From Phoronis australis (Eukaryota > Phoronida > Phoronidae): a DNA stretch of 64,000 nt. The notes beneath the pieces are model-generated. The model had not been told where the DNA came from. It made no database searches and saw only the letters and a list, made by a program, of their open reading frames with translations. Position numbers and translations under genes: made by a program. Positions within the stretch are counted from its first letter, which is position 1; the number at the start of each line of letters is the position of its first letter. This document shows positions 25,501-40,500 of the stretch, piece after piece. The stretch is from the NCBI GenBank assembly GCA_002633005.1, contig NMRA01000384.1:362064-426063 (forward strand). Reading direction: 5' to 3'.

Positions 25501-28500
25501 AGAACACCCGGTTATTTGCATAGCCTCAAATTATCCCTTGAAGATGGCTGCAGACTAGGAGGTCTCAAAAGTCATCCGCGACGTCATCATCAATCCTAAG
25601 TGTGTCTCCTCATGCACTCTTAACTTCATGTTTAAGGTAGTTATTACTAGTGTGTCCCAGTATATACAACGGCATACTCCATTTTGAGTCACACGACTTG
25701 TGGTTTTGATTGATGTTCGCACATGCGCGCATGTGAAACATTTCTGGGAGATAATTTGAGGCTACAAAAGCACCCAAAGTGTTTCGGATGCACTAAACCT
25801 TGTTTCATACTAGCAGTGACTAATGCTGAGGGGACATAATCAACAAATGGTGGGAAGTAATTGGCACTTGAGACACGGCAAGAGGAATTTGTAACAGCAA
25901 TGCTTTAATAGAATATTTATCTCTCAAGGAAGTAGTGAGCAGATAAGACCAACCAAGCATGCCGTAGACGCGATAACCTCGCGAAAATGCAAAATAATGC
26001 AAGACTTTGCGAGATATCGTCATATATTATGAGCAAAACTCATATTGCTTGCTATCAAGCTGCTTTGAAATTCACACAGGATTCTTGTTTTGGGTGTAAT
26101 ATCCAAAAATGGGTATGGGACTTTCTGAATGCAAGCCAACTCCTACATAAGCCATTAGCCTACAGTAAAAAAGTTCAAAATATGAAATCAATAAACTAGA
26201 CGTGACTTTCTTTTTGAGATAGTCAAGAATGATTTTGCGGCTTCATATGGTTTTTGAACATACTAGATTTTGGAAGAAAAAAACAGAATCATATGGTAAA
26301 CAGTAACACGAAGGGTGTCAAAGAACGGTTTCATGCAATTAATTCCAGTTTGAAACTTGACTGTACTAATCGTTTTAACAGGAATCACTGCAATACATGT
26401 TATACGTACAGACATTGAGAAATGTAAGCATCAATGACTACGACATGTGTTAGAAGGTGCACCACGTGAAAAAAGTGAGCGACTAAAATGTGACCGAAAA
26501 AACTAATTCTTTGGAATATTGCGACGACTGCTTAGTACTACTGACTGAAGTACATGTGGCCTAAATATATTGCAAGTGAGTGTGAAAAGTGATTGCGAAA
26601 AGTTTTAAATGCTAGTTGACGGACAATGACTATAGCCATTATTCATTCGCGTTCATGGTGCCGTAAAGAGTTTCAATAAAATTATACATTTTCAAACCAT
26701 CAAATTTCCTTCTGCTTAGCCCAGCAGAAGGAGCAAACTGAATGTGCAAATGAAAAGAAAGTAAAAATGCCGGCTGTTGCACCATGCTCAAATGAACATA
26801 AAGGTAAACGTTGTTTTAGTTAATAAATAATTTTGGGTGTGCTAAAAAATTAGAATGTGCTAAATTGTAGAGTGGTTACCATATTAAAAGAATGATCATT
26901 GTTTGATTTAAAGTACATGTAACTTACTGGAGGTACTGATTCAGAATGAAATTCATCAGTTTGCTGAAAAAGGATGTCATTCATTCATTCAATTATGTCA
27001 CACCAAGTCAATCGAAAAACCAGCTGTCTCCAAAGTGCAGTTGTTTGTTTTTAAAATAAATCAGGACTGCAACAGAACTCTCAGACTTTGCTAAACTTGA
27101 GCAAACTTCTTGCCAGAGTTCTTCGGCAGTTCAGTTGAGCTTTTACTGCCATAAAACGGCATTTTTGTACAACTTTAGTAATTAGACACACTTGCATCTA
27201 GCTGCTAATTGTGAATACACTTGCAAGGTTGTCCCAATTTCAATAGTATGGAGCGACACCTGTTGGGATTTTGTCTAGATTTAGACGGGATAAAACATAT
27301 TCTAGTTGGAAAGAATGTAAGGTTACAATTTGGTACAGCAAAATTTCGTCAAATTTTGGCATTGTCCAATGTATGAAAATTCAAGGCAAAAACTGAAAGG
27401 CAACACAAAATGGAAACAGTTAACTATTTCCAACTTGTCAAATGTGACATAAATAAGAGCTTTCATACCTTTTGATTGGCTGCTTCATCAGCCAATCGCA
27501 TTTGCTGTTGAATATTTGCCAGCTCAGCATGGAGCTGGTCATAAACAGCCTGGTCACTTGTATTCAACGACCCTAGCGAATCCTGGTGGTCTAAACTGGA
27601 AACATCGCCTCGTGGAGTTGGTTGTAAGAACTGATTAGGCAACAGGTTGTGATCTCCGCGTAGACGGTTGCCCTTGGTAACTCGTGTTGAACTTTCCTTC
27701 AGAGTAAAAAATTGACACTGGCGTAATGAATCTCGAAGCAATATTTCACGCAATGAAACATCATGTTGGTTTCAAGACGCCTCAGTTTTCTTAAAAAAGT
27801 ATTTAATAAATTTTTTACACTTTTAGTCTAAATCTTAAAGCAATTAGTGACTAATTAAATGACCCATAAAACTTATTTTAACTAGGTCATTCCATAATAT
27901 TGATTCCCCACCAGATCTCAATTGTTTAATTCATGCCAAAACAGCACTTTTTGAACAAAATTAAGTGCACTCGCTCATCTCCATGTGATTCTGGTTAATA
28001 GTTCATATCACCATTTTCCACAAAAACAAACAAGAGCAACGCAGAGCGTTGAAATGCGCCCACAAATGCACCGTATACGGTATCCTTCTAGGGTTGTTTA
28101 TTGGTATCATAAAGTGGCCAGTAGAGGGCATATATGTAGTATGTTGTACTTTGCAAAACGGAAAGGCATGGTCATTGTCTCCTCAATAGGCTAGGTTTGA
28201 AAATGTGAGTGATCTTCATAATACAAGCACATCCTATGCATCAGTTGCTTAAAGCACCACAGAAACATAGAATTAAAAACAAATTTACCAACATACGAGA
28301 TTAGCATGGCATTAGAATGCCAGAAACAAATTTCTACTTGGAACTTTTCCTTCATAGTCACGAAGTAACACAAAGTATACACCTGAAGACCTATGAAAAT
28401 ACAAAGGTCAATGTGAAATACTTAAATTGCCACTAGAGGCATACTGGTAGTCAGAATTATCCTAAAGTCGTCATCGTCCGTTGTCAACATCACAAAAATA

Positions 28501-31500
28501 CACTTGCTAAATTTAGTAAAGATCCTGCAAACGGTTTGGGAGATACGGCCATGGGTGCAAAAAAAAACTGCCACTAGGAGGCGCCACAGTAATCAAAGTC
28601 ATGGAAAATTCAGCGTCAACCGTCCTCTTCATAGTAAGAACATACATGCCAATTTTCACAATCATACTTATAGCGGTTTGGTTGATAGAGGGGTGGACGC
28701 CAAAAAACAGACTCAAAAACAGTAAAAATGGCCACTGGGTGTCGCAAACTAGGTCGAATCCATCCGAAAACAAGAGGATAGCGTCATCGCACTAACAGGT
28801 GCCTACATACCAAATTTCATGAAAATCCGTTAAGGACTTGTGAAGATACAGAGGTAAACGTAAAAAATAAAATTGCCACTAGGGGGCACACTGGTAGGCA
28901 GATCCGTCCAAAAGTCGTCATCATCTGTTGTTAACATCATATAATTACACTTATTAAATTTCGTAAAGGTCCTGCGAACGGTTTAGGAGATACAGCCATA
29001 GGCGCAAAAAAAACAAAACTGCCACTAGTAATCACTAATAATTTGACCAAGGAACAGTTTCACAGAAACATCATGATGGTAAGTGTCCTAAATCAATTTT
29101 CTTGTGATATAAGACAAGTCTATTGTTGTCACTTTAACAACATTAGTGCTAGACTAGAAACAAAATCTTTCCGAGACCCAGACACTGCGCATTCGTCTTA
29201 CCGAGCAGTAGCAAAGAAGACATCCTATACCTCCTATAAGACAATTTCAATGACAATCAACAGCACTTAACAGAGAGAACACAGTACCATCATGACTCCA
29301 CTATCACCATCTAACCTTGGGTGGTCCAGCGTGCCTCAGAGCCTGTCTCATGCTATCCACTTCTTTCCTGAGCCGCTCCAGTTCAGCATCTTTCACTCTG
29401 CTGCCGCGAGCTTTCTTCAGCTCTCCTTCAGTCTTCCTCAGCTGCTCTCGCAGTTTGTCGGCATCCTTCTGAGCCTAAAATGAAGGAATAAACAAAGTAT
29501 TCGTTGACATCTAGAATGTGAATCACACTGACATCAAATGTCTCGGTTCGCCAAAAATGGTTATTTTTTACATCCCTTACAGTAAAGTTCACCAAAAAAA
29601 TTCTTTGATAGGGTGAAGACTATACAGCTGCATGACTTGCAGATGATGGCAGGAGTATTGCCCGTTACATTGAATAACTTTTCACAAATCATACTATTAG
29701 TACTGGACACTCAAAAACCCAGGGACTGCAGCTGTTCTGTGATCACATTATACAAGTGATGAAACTTTTGCCTTCTCCCACTAAACTAAAGCCACAGGCC
29801 TGTGAAGTGACAAAAATGATTCACCTGTTTTTCCCTTTCTTTTGCCCTTGCAGCTGCTTCTCTCTGCCTTCCGAGTTTGTTCAACAGGTGTCCTTCTAAG
29901 TCTGCTACCACCGCCCCCACTTGGTCACCCTGATGGGGAGGATTGGGTCGAGCCTGCAAAACCATAGATGTGTTTATACGCATTGTCTGACGAAATGCAA
30001 TGTGAAGATCTGCAAAACCAATGGAGTACATTTATTGAAATCACCATTACAAAATTTATCTAGTAATTGCATCCACTTTAACTGTATTGTCCAAAAAATT
30101 TGAGACTTTTGAGAAAATTTTATGCGAGATTTGTTTCATATTTACGTTGTATCTCCTCATCACTTTCTGATAAACAAAAGGCTGTGAGAGACTTCTGTAA
30201 CCACGACAATATCAACTTAATTATGTATAGAAAAAAACATACTTTACTTTTTACAGAACACGAAAATTGAATTCGGTTAACTTTTTCAGCATGGGTGTTT
30301 TAACTCCTAAGTATGCTAAAAACTTGAACCAAAAAAAATGTGTCACTTTTACCAACACAATGTGTTCAGTCTCAAAACGTTAGTAGTGCTTCTTTGATGA
30401 GTTTCTTTGACCTTTATCCAGCGGCATTCAAGTTTGTCAACATTCCAGATGGAAGGTAAATGAAAAAGAGCACTAACCTGCCTTGAAAGTTCGCAGGAAT
30501 TCTGCCTTGAAACATCACCAGTTTTATGTGAGAACAAACATCAATCTTTTCTTAAGACTCTGACCAATCTCACAGCATTCATTGAGTAAGCTTTCAGATT
30601 TTACACAACTCGATTGATCAATGTTCAAGTCGAGCCTCCAGTGATAGTTGATGGCCCAACTATATCCAGAGCCCCCGCATAACTCCCCTAAGCCCAGAGA
30701 TCCCCACTNNNCCTCTCCTGGGCCTAGAGATCCCCACTACTTCCCACCTACTGCCATAAGGCCCAGAGATCTTCAATGCCCACAACCTACTACCTCTGGG
30801 CCCAGAGATCTACAGTGCCCCCTAATAGCCTCTACTGGAACCAGATGGCCCCAATGGCTCCCACTTACCTCCCCAGAGTCCAGGTGATCCAGTAGTTGCT
30901 GGAATCTATACTCCAACTCTTCAGGAGACACTGTCTCTTCTGCTCTGTCTCTATCTCTTTCTGCAAGCTGCTGTCTCAGTTGGTCATTGGCACGCTGGAA
31001 TTGGTAGTCAATGGGTTTATTTACAATAATGAGCTTTAAATAAATATACACAGATATGCTCCACTAAACCCAACTTCCATTTGAAATCAATCACATCCTG
31101 CTAGAAATTGATCTCCTCTTGAACCTTACTCAGACAAATGACACGTTATGGAAACTAAGCTCAACAAGTTGTTGTTTGATGCACAGAAAGTAACATGGCT
31201 GCATGGGACTAGATGGTACCAGGCCTGAACAGCAAATGGCATTACAAGACGATGCCACGCAGCTTAGCAAGAGAGATTATAATAGAATATAAATCATGGC
31301 ACTGATTCATACAGTGGATGAAACGAGTGGCAATGAGCCGGGTGGAACACATGCAGTTTCAGAAATAATTATTCAAGCGAGAACGCAAGAGATAGCTTAA
31401 ATTTTGAAAAGTGGTGGAAAACACAACTTCGATATGAAACAGACTAAGAAATGTGTCAGCACACTGTCTTCTTTTATCCTTACAATTTAAACATACAGCA

Positions 31501-34500
31501 ATTTACCTTCAGCATGGAGTAAAATTAGACATAATCTGAATTACATGACCTTCTCACCTGAACTTCATTCAACTTTTCTGACAGTTGGGCATTCCTCTGG
31601 TTTCCCTTAGCACCAATCTCGCGTCGATCTGCCTGATAACGGGAATTACAATTAAACAATCTTTGAAGCCAAACGATCAGAATACACAAAAAAATAACTA
31701 AAAATAGGTTAATCTGTAGGCCCTTGTAGACTAGTTTGTCAATTGGGTCAAATGTCTACAAAACTGTACAAACTAACTTAGTCTGGTATCTATCTGAAAG
31801 TAAAAATCTGACAAAAAAAATTGGCAAAATTTCATTTGATATAAACGTTCAAGACGAAATCTTCAAAAGTACTAGTCTCTTAAAATATCATTTCGTTTAA
31901 TTTCAATTGATGCAACTCTGGGAGTTTATGTATAAAAATTACAAGTCTTATTTTTGAAAGCCCTTCGTGAAAAATTAGTAATAAAAGCAATTCCAAGCAG
32001 CATTTTGAACATTTAGTATCTGAAAGTTTCATACGACTCTGATACATGATGTTCTGAATTTTGCCAAACTTAAATATTTTTCGAGAATCCTGGATAACCT
32101 CAAGAAAACATGGATGATCTTGAGGTACAGTAACTGTTGTTCCTTTAAAGTATATTCAACAGGCACAGGTCCCTTGTTCATAAAATCACACAACTAAAAG
32201 TGAACATCGATATTTCTTGGTCCATCTGAGAATCAAATCGAAACTACAACCTTTGCAGTAGTAGCCCAATCTCAACTGCTGAGTCAAATCCTACATGTTA
32301 ATTGGCAGAGCAATTAAACAAATAGGGAATTAGTAACAAAATCACAAAAAAAACACTTTGTTGGACTTTGTTTTTTTTATAGCTCTGGTCAAAGCTAATA
32401 ACTTCAAGAAGTCTATCCCATCCAGCAACAAGGCCATCTGCGACATTACCAATGACAACGTTATGTATCTGCCCCTCGGCAGTTGCAATGCAACACTTGG
32501 CCAGTAGAGCTAAAATCAAGTGTGGTCAGACAAGTATTTTAAGGGTATTAACTTAATTGATAAGGCTACCAGCTTCAAATTCAGTTAATTCTATGAAATG
32601 TCCTGAAGTCAGTCTCATTAAGCAATTTCTAACGAAATCAAAAAACGGCATATTTTATTTTGATTAGCGGTTTTGTAGCTCTGGTCAAACACAAAACCTT
32701 CATAGCAGACTTTCAATACCAAGCCAGATGTGAAAAGACACGTAAAAGACCAAAGCCACAATAACACACATACTACAGACATTAAAAATAATGTGTTCAG
32801 TAAGCACAACAAATCTTAGGCAATAAATTGTTTTCTGGAATTATTAACTACCGGATGCTAAGTCTTTACTGTGAGAGGACAAACAAAACACTGAAGAAAA
32901 TTCAATTCCCTCACCGCAGCCATTTTCCGTGCATCTTCAAGTTCTCGTCGAAGCCGATCAACCTCATTTTCAGCGGCTTCCAGTTGTGACGCCATCTGTG
33001 GGTCCACCTGATCTTGAAGTGTCTCGTTAAGTTGGCGTTGATCACCCAAGGTCTGTTCCAATTCCTGCATTTTCTAGAAAAATCATAATTTATTTCACAT
33101 TTAAGTTTTAGCCACACTCTTTAACCAGTATTGCTTAAACCTAAAATCCTGTAATATGAGACTTAGTAATAACCCTATCGCAAGCTCTGCCCCCTTGTGA
33201 AATGTCAACAAACAAACAATACGTTTTACCACATAATGTGTTTTTTGTCAAATGGCGGCTTGGAAACAAAGGTGTTTCAAGAAAGCTGCATTCTGATTGG
33301 TCAGTTCAGCCGTCACTCAAAATTCTGGCGATAGGTCAATTCCTAGCCATTACAGCTTCACTTTGAGCATAGAGCTGGAATTCAGGCTACAGGAACGAAC
33401 ATGATTCAAAAACTCGTGAAGAGAGCTCAATGATTCACAAACACAGCCCTGCACTCACAAAACACAGAATCATTAGGCATCCAAAAACCAGGCATCTGTA
33501 CACGTCTCACAAATTCATCACTTAGGCATGTTGGTAAGTGTGGCGTGTTTTTGAGTGAGTAGGCCGTGTGTTATGAGTGTGGGCAGTGTTAGTTAAGCAG
33601 TGAGAAGAGCTTACAAGTCCGCGGGCCGTGTTCATGAGAGAGTAAGCAGCGTTGTTCTGGTCATCAGAAGGTTTGAAAACCTCAACTGAATTGAAGCGAT
33701 TAAATATTGGGCTAGCCAGTCCAGTGATTATATGAAGCATGGTAGACTGTTAGGTGCTCAGGAAGTTACCATAATCCAACTTAAATACTACCATGAGTTC
33801 ACAACCATGTTTAAGCCTGGTCTGCACCACAAATGTTGGACATATCATGTGATGTGGCCAACAGGGGGTGTGCAGATCAGACTTTAAAATGTCTGTGATC
33901 TGTATTTCCATGCCCCTTCAAGAAATTAATTATTTATATACTACCATGGGTTTTGATAAAAAGAACTAAAATATCAGGAAAATCTTCAGATTCTTAAATC
34001 AAAATGGTATCATTTGGATATCTTTTCTAGTTGTAATCATAATATTCACACACACCATACCTTTCTAAGATTTACTAACTCCCCTGCCTCTGTATCCAAG
34101 ATGCTCATTTCATTCTCCAATTGCCCGACCCGTTCTTGTAACTCATCGCGTTCCCGCACAAGTCTATCCAAGTCCTGTCTCTGCTGTTCCGCCTTCCTGC
34201 CTTGTCCGGCCAAGTAGTCCTGTAGGCCGCGCACCACCGACTCCAGCTCCTGACGCACTTCATCATTCACAGCAGCTTGACCTGCAAATGATATCAGTTG
34301 ATCCGGGTTACGGCACCAACACACAATGAAACAATTCCAAGGCAAGCATGCAACTGAATATCTTATGACAGAGACACTTGGGCTGTCCTTTATTGTCGTT
34401 TGTCTGCATGAGACAACTAATTTATCTCTAAGAATTGCATTATGCGATGTCTTAATTAACACACTTTAAATTTGGATCTACGATGGACTATGCAGCAAAA

Positions 34501-37500
34501 CTGCAAGATTTAACTTCAATTCAATGTCCAGTCATACACCAGTTTCAGTGTGACTGCAGCTTGACTGTCTGACATGACCCCATGCGTTAATGATCACACC
34601 TAAAGCCTGAATTAACAAGTAACAGCATGCACACTTAGGGCAATACCTTACAAATGAAAGCAAAGTCACACATGAGAAAGAACCAAAAAGCACGTACCAG
34701 ACACATAAAGAGGCATCAAGCCTACTTTAGAATACATAAATTTCCCATACAGCATGTACCAATAGGAATGCTAATATTTTTCCGTCTATGTGTCTGTTGC
34801 AAAATAGGATAGATTAATAATGAAAGCCAACAATGGTTAAAACCAATAAAGCACCAGACAAACCGAGGACCTAAACTGATGAAGCCTTTATTCAATAGCA
34901 CTACTTAAGTATATTCCAAGCAGCATGGTACACCAAGTTGAAAAATTGCTGTTCAGTCTGAATTTTCAAGGTCACATGACATGATCAAGATAAGGCAACA
35001 AAAAGTGATAAATATCTGTTAATATTTTGCAGAGAAGCTTTTTGAAATTCAGGAAGAAATACACACCAACTTACCGCGTACTTAGGAAGCACAGAAAGTA
35101 TTGCACCGCGTTACAATCAACATTTCATTACAACTAGTCAAAAACATACTGGCATCTGAGCAGCTTGTTCTATGTTAGCATATTGAACTGGTGATAAAAG
35201 CGGGGAATTGGTAGGATGTGTTTTTGATCCCAGAACAAATTTTATGTTTCTATACATTATAAAGCGTGACTTATTTAATCCTCAATTTCATGGAATAACT
35301 ACTACAGCTTTAATACACTATCAGATGACAGGATGATGTTTTACCAAATCCCAAACAAAAGTCAATTTTTCCCAATTTTTCCACGTTTTTTAAATTCCTG
35401 TCAGTTGCTTGCCTGGAAAATTGATGAAATAGCCTCTAAACTATCCGACTTCAAAAATATTCTGATTCAGGCCGAGTTTAAAATGTCACACATCAGACAA
35501 GGTATACAGTGAGGAAAGTATTTCAACCACAACCCTTCATTCACCGTCGATGGTAATTTTTCACTTGAAATATTGAATACAACCTCCCTAAACATGTGAT
35601 GCCAAAAAAATTAAAAACCATAAAACAATGTGTCTGCATGTTACCCTTAAAGTTGCCCAACATTCCACTAACAAATAAGAATTGGTGGACGGATGCATCC
35701 TTCTGCTGCTTCTGTGGCAGACTGTCTCCCACCTTTACAGCTCAATTAACTTTTGTATATTTTATTGATATCTGTCACAGTTAAGCTTTACTCAGTCATA
35801 ATATATATGACCTTTTATCTCACCTTCACAATAGAGCCATACCTTCAGTTAGCTGTCGTTCGAGATCTTTGATTCCCTGCGTCTCCGCGGCAATGCGTCT
35901 CATCATTTCTTCTAGTTCCCTCTGTAGGTCATCGTAGAGTTGACTACGTGCGCTCAACTGCTGCTCTTCGTCTACCATTTCAGCCTTGACCTTGGGCTGT
36001 GCACAGAAAATTGAAATACTAGTTGATTAAAGCTCTACTGGGCGGGATATGTGAGAACTGAAAATGCACCACGACTTCAAATGAAAATAAAAACGTTCGT
36101 GATTATTAAATATGCTTACTGAAGTAGGCATTCCTCTACGTCAAACATTAAAATGGGTGAAGTCAAGCCCATCTTTAAGTGAGAATGAATGCAAGTTTGG
36201 AGAAATGGATAACCAACTAAAGCCTTTGAGAAGGTTTATTATGGCAAAACAACGAGAGATGCACTCAGATCACATAATTATTGTTAGGAAAACATATATT
36301 ACAGTAAAGTCTGTTTCTGACCCATATGAAAATGAAATAAAACAAGACTTGCCATGTGATATTCCGTCCCAACATAATAGGCTTACTAGATGTGAGCGTC
36401 GGGGATGTACATGGATTGCGCAGTTTTGTGTCAATATCTGAACACTGTGAAAATACTGTCTGAAAGACATTATCGATTTTACGACTGAAAAACAGTCATG
36501 TTTGGGCTCGATGTTGGATGAAATAATTTCTTGAAATTATTAGTATTGACCAAAGAACGACATAAAACAAAATCCAGTGCTGGTGTCTTCACCACTAAAA
36601 TACACTTAAAATTCTCCACTATCTAATGCATGGGATTTGGCTCAGCGGCAGAACATTTGGCTCTTACTGCCATGCTAAGTGGGTTCTTGATTCCACCCTA
36701 CTACTAATTTCAGTTAGCAAATTACTTTTCTTACCAATAATGTCCCTTTAAAATATGTCACTTGCCAAAAGAGTATTTCATAAATGTGTTTCAGCAGCAC
36801 TGGTCAGTACCGCACGATTCATCTTACATACTTACATACAGATGATCGCGACTGTTCATTCGCCGCAACTGACCGCGCAAGTTATGGACTGTCTGCTCTG
36901 ACACGTGCAGCTGACTGCGTGTACGTTTCATTTCATCCTCTATTTTCTCGGCTTCTTCTCTCAATTCGTTAACCTATGTGAAAATACCGATTATGATTTT
37001 CCAAATCCATTATTATAGCCATTTGTAGCAATGGTCACTTAACATCATCAGTAAGTATTCCCAGTCAAGGCCAGGTGATATCCAATCAATCTTGTGTAAA
37101 CACCAAACTGCAATGGCCGAGTGTACGGATATGGAACACCAGAAAAGACAATAACTTTTTGATTCTAAGAAATAGATTTTTACATCATGATGATTCTCAA
37201 CTCCTGAATATTACAACAGCGCATTTTGCTGTGAAAAACCAACACTTTCGAATGTCTGTAACTCTAAATAGTATTTTTTCAATTCTTCAATTTTGGCTGA
37301 GCTACATCGCACGTTTCTAAAAGTAAGTACAATAATATTTTTGACCTTCACAAGATTATAATTCTTCCCAATCCGAAATTCATTTTAATTAAACCGTGGC
37401 GTATGTCACAGGTCATTGGATGACAAAAATGCAGGGTTCAGTGGCAAGTGATCAAATGAGAAAAGCCGCAATACTCACAGTGAATATTTTCTGTCTCAAC

Positions 37501-40500
37501 TCTTGTTGAATGTTTTCCTTCAAAGGTTCAGGCAATTGTTGACGAGGTAGAGCGTTGGTAGCACGACTCAACTCCTCAGTCACTTGCGCCATCTGTTGTT
37601 CACGTTTGTCAAGCTCTTGCTGTAACTTCTCCAACTTGTCCTCGGCTGTAAACAAGGGAGACAATTGTCGTTTAAGGGAGACGAATGTCGTTCAAAGGAG
37701 AAAGACCAAACACCATGCCCTACCATCTCTTCCGGTGTAGACGAAATAACACACTAGAAAACAGTTCAACCTACGCTTATTAAGTTCACTGAATTGTGAG
37801 ATCGAACTTTACATTGAATTTAGTACTTACATTGAGATAACACATTGTTAACATGTTATGGTCACTAAATTGTACGCTTTGACTCCTCAATACAAAATTT
37901 CTATTCTTGCATTAGATCATCAGTCAATACAAACCTGTCTGTTTTTCATTAGGTCATTAGTCAATACAAACCTGTCCGTTTTACATTAGGTCATCAGTCA
38001 ATACAAACCTGTCCGTTTTTTATTAGGTCAACAGTCAATACATAGAATTCTAGAACTGGATTGCCAGTTTTGATCACGCATGGCTGAGGTCACACCGCGC
38101 ATGGGTGGGTGATTTTCATTCATTTCTTCCTCAGAATATTTTATGGCCTATTGGTCTAAAGCATTGGAATTAGAGATTTGGGAAGTTGGCTGTGGGTACT
38201 ACCACAGCTTCGTTGACAAGCGAAGCGAAAAGCCAACTAAAACAGATTACAATAATTTCAAAAATTTTACAATTGTCTCAAAATAAACCAACATGATTGA
38301 GCACCACCTGAGCTCTAATATGATACCAAAATCATATACCTAAGACAAGCAATAACGAAAGCACAGTCAGACACTTTTAAGGAAGTCTCTATCATGAAGA
38401 ATTAGGGGTGGGCGGTAAGACGAGCCTGGGCGCTTAAAAATGAAAAATTGAAATTTTCGGGGTGGGCGGTACGCCGAGCATGGGCGGTCGCCCGGATGAG
38501 TACGGTATTTCTAACACTGGGCCAATGGGAAAAGTGTCACCTACTTCACCATTACTAAACCTTTTTGCAATTTTGTCGTTTTTCAACCGAATTGCATCAA
38601 GTCAGTTGAAAGACCTCTATGAACTCTTTATTTATTGACACTAATATCATACACAGATGTAGGAGAGTATGATTATTTGACAAATTCACACACACACGCA
38701 CGCACGCACACACACATTCAAGCAAAAACACATTTCGAGACCAGATATAAAGTGTAAATTAACAAATAATCAAAGAAACAAACGAGACACAGAGGAACGT
38801 CTTCTACTGATTTTTTCATAAGGGTGTGCTACACACCCTTGACAAAGAGGGCATTCATATATTTGAAAGTATTGAAACAAATCCTTCCTAAAATGTTCAG
38901 TTGAAGGAGTAACATTTCTCAGCCTTGGGCAATAAATGTGATACTTACCCAAATAATGAGTGATCTGAATTAATTTATTCAACATTGTACTTTTACAATT
39001 GAAAGAAAATATCCGTAGAGGAGAGTGTGAGTCGTCGCTATTAGACACCAGTTTTAACGGATATATAAATCTTATATTGTACGTAGCTTACCAAGGTCAA
39101 TTTCCTTCTGCTTGTCCGAGAGCTGTGCGTCCAAAGCCTGATGTAGTTTTCCTCGCACTTCTTCGTCCATACTTGACGATTCGCCACGGCTGTCATTCCT
39201 GAGTGACCTCATTCTAACTGGCTGACCATGATTGGGCGTTGATGTCTCAAAGGCAAACTTATTATGTTTGTAGCGAGCCTTACCTATGTAGGGACTTTCC
39301 CCAATGAGGCCTTCACCTTCAAATTCCTGCTGCTACAGTAAAGGGACAAAGTACAGAACATAATTGGAAAGTATCCACAATTAAAGCATATTGTGTCTGT
39401 AGGCACAGTAAGACTTTTAAGTATAATTATAATATTTTAGACCATATAAGAACCTTAGTTTTCAAATTGTGTGCAGTGAGCTCTTAGGCGGGTGGTAAAG
39501 CTGGGTCAAATCTTTCACAGATGATCATTTGAGTTTACTGTGCCTAGGGGGCTCCTGCATTCTGGTCATCACAGGCTTCATCTGATGTTATTAGGATTGT
39601 CTTGAGCCTGGCTATGGATTCCAGTGCATATTAAACCTATCACAACCCTGATCCTCGATTGAGGTGGGGTAGACCAGACTAGATATGTAACGCAGTGATA
39701 GTTCATGTGTACACTGCGGGATATCATACAGTCAACAAATACCACTGACTGTAATTCTTCACATGTCAATATAATTATGCTTATCCTATAGTTTGACTTC
39801 AGCACAAAAATGTGTAAAATTGAATACCGCAATCACTGCATTTACAAACCTCTCCGTTGGTTGCGTCAGGGATTGTGCCTAACTGAGCGAACTTGTGGTC
39901 TATTTTGTAAAACGCTAATTCTTGCTCCAGTTCATAATGTTTCTCACATGCCTTGGTCAACTCGGCCGTTTTTCTTTTCAACTGAAACATTCAAAGAGCA
40001 AAATGAAGGAACTGACACACGTAATGAAAGGCGCCCAACCATCAAGTAAAAGAGACTGATTTCTATAGATTGACAGCAGTTACAGACTTCCGCGAGCAGT
40101 GAATGAACACTATTTTGTGCGAAATGGTTGAACTACAAAACACTATCAAGTAATCGCTCGATGACTCAAGCCCTCTCTGCTTGGCCCAAAGGCCACAAGG
40201 GGGCACTAGTAGAAACCAAACATGAAGTTGTTGTAACCTAATAGACAATTCCAAATTTTTTTTCCGTCCACAGTCTCAGAAGAGCTCAATGTGTGGGAAC
40301 TTTTACAATTTTTTTCTCACCAGATCATTTTTCGTTTCTAGTTGCTGCTCCAAATCTTGAACACGAGCCTCTGCCTTTTTCCCCGACCTCTTGACCTCTG
40401 TGCTCTTGCTCTTCGCCATCTTGACCTCTGCCATTGACTTGTTGTGCTGATCTTCCAGCTCGGCATAACGTTTCTCAGCTTCCTCCAGGAGGCGCTCTAG

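Noticed and set aside
30349-30537. Minus-strand ORF ending SCELSRQ before GTTAGT, considered as an extra centriolin exon
   Set aside because: No in-phase acceptor AG is available: the frame is closed by a TGA just upstream.
38688-38717. CA/CGCA run as a possible regulatory Z-DNA site
   Set aside because: An ordinary microsatellite with no supporting context.
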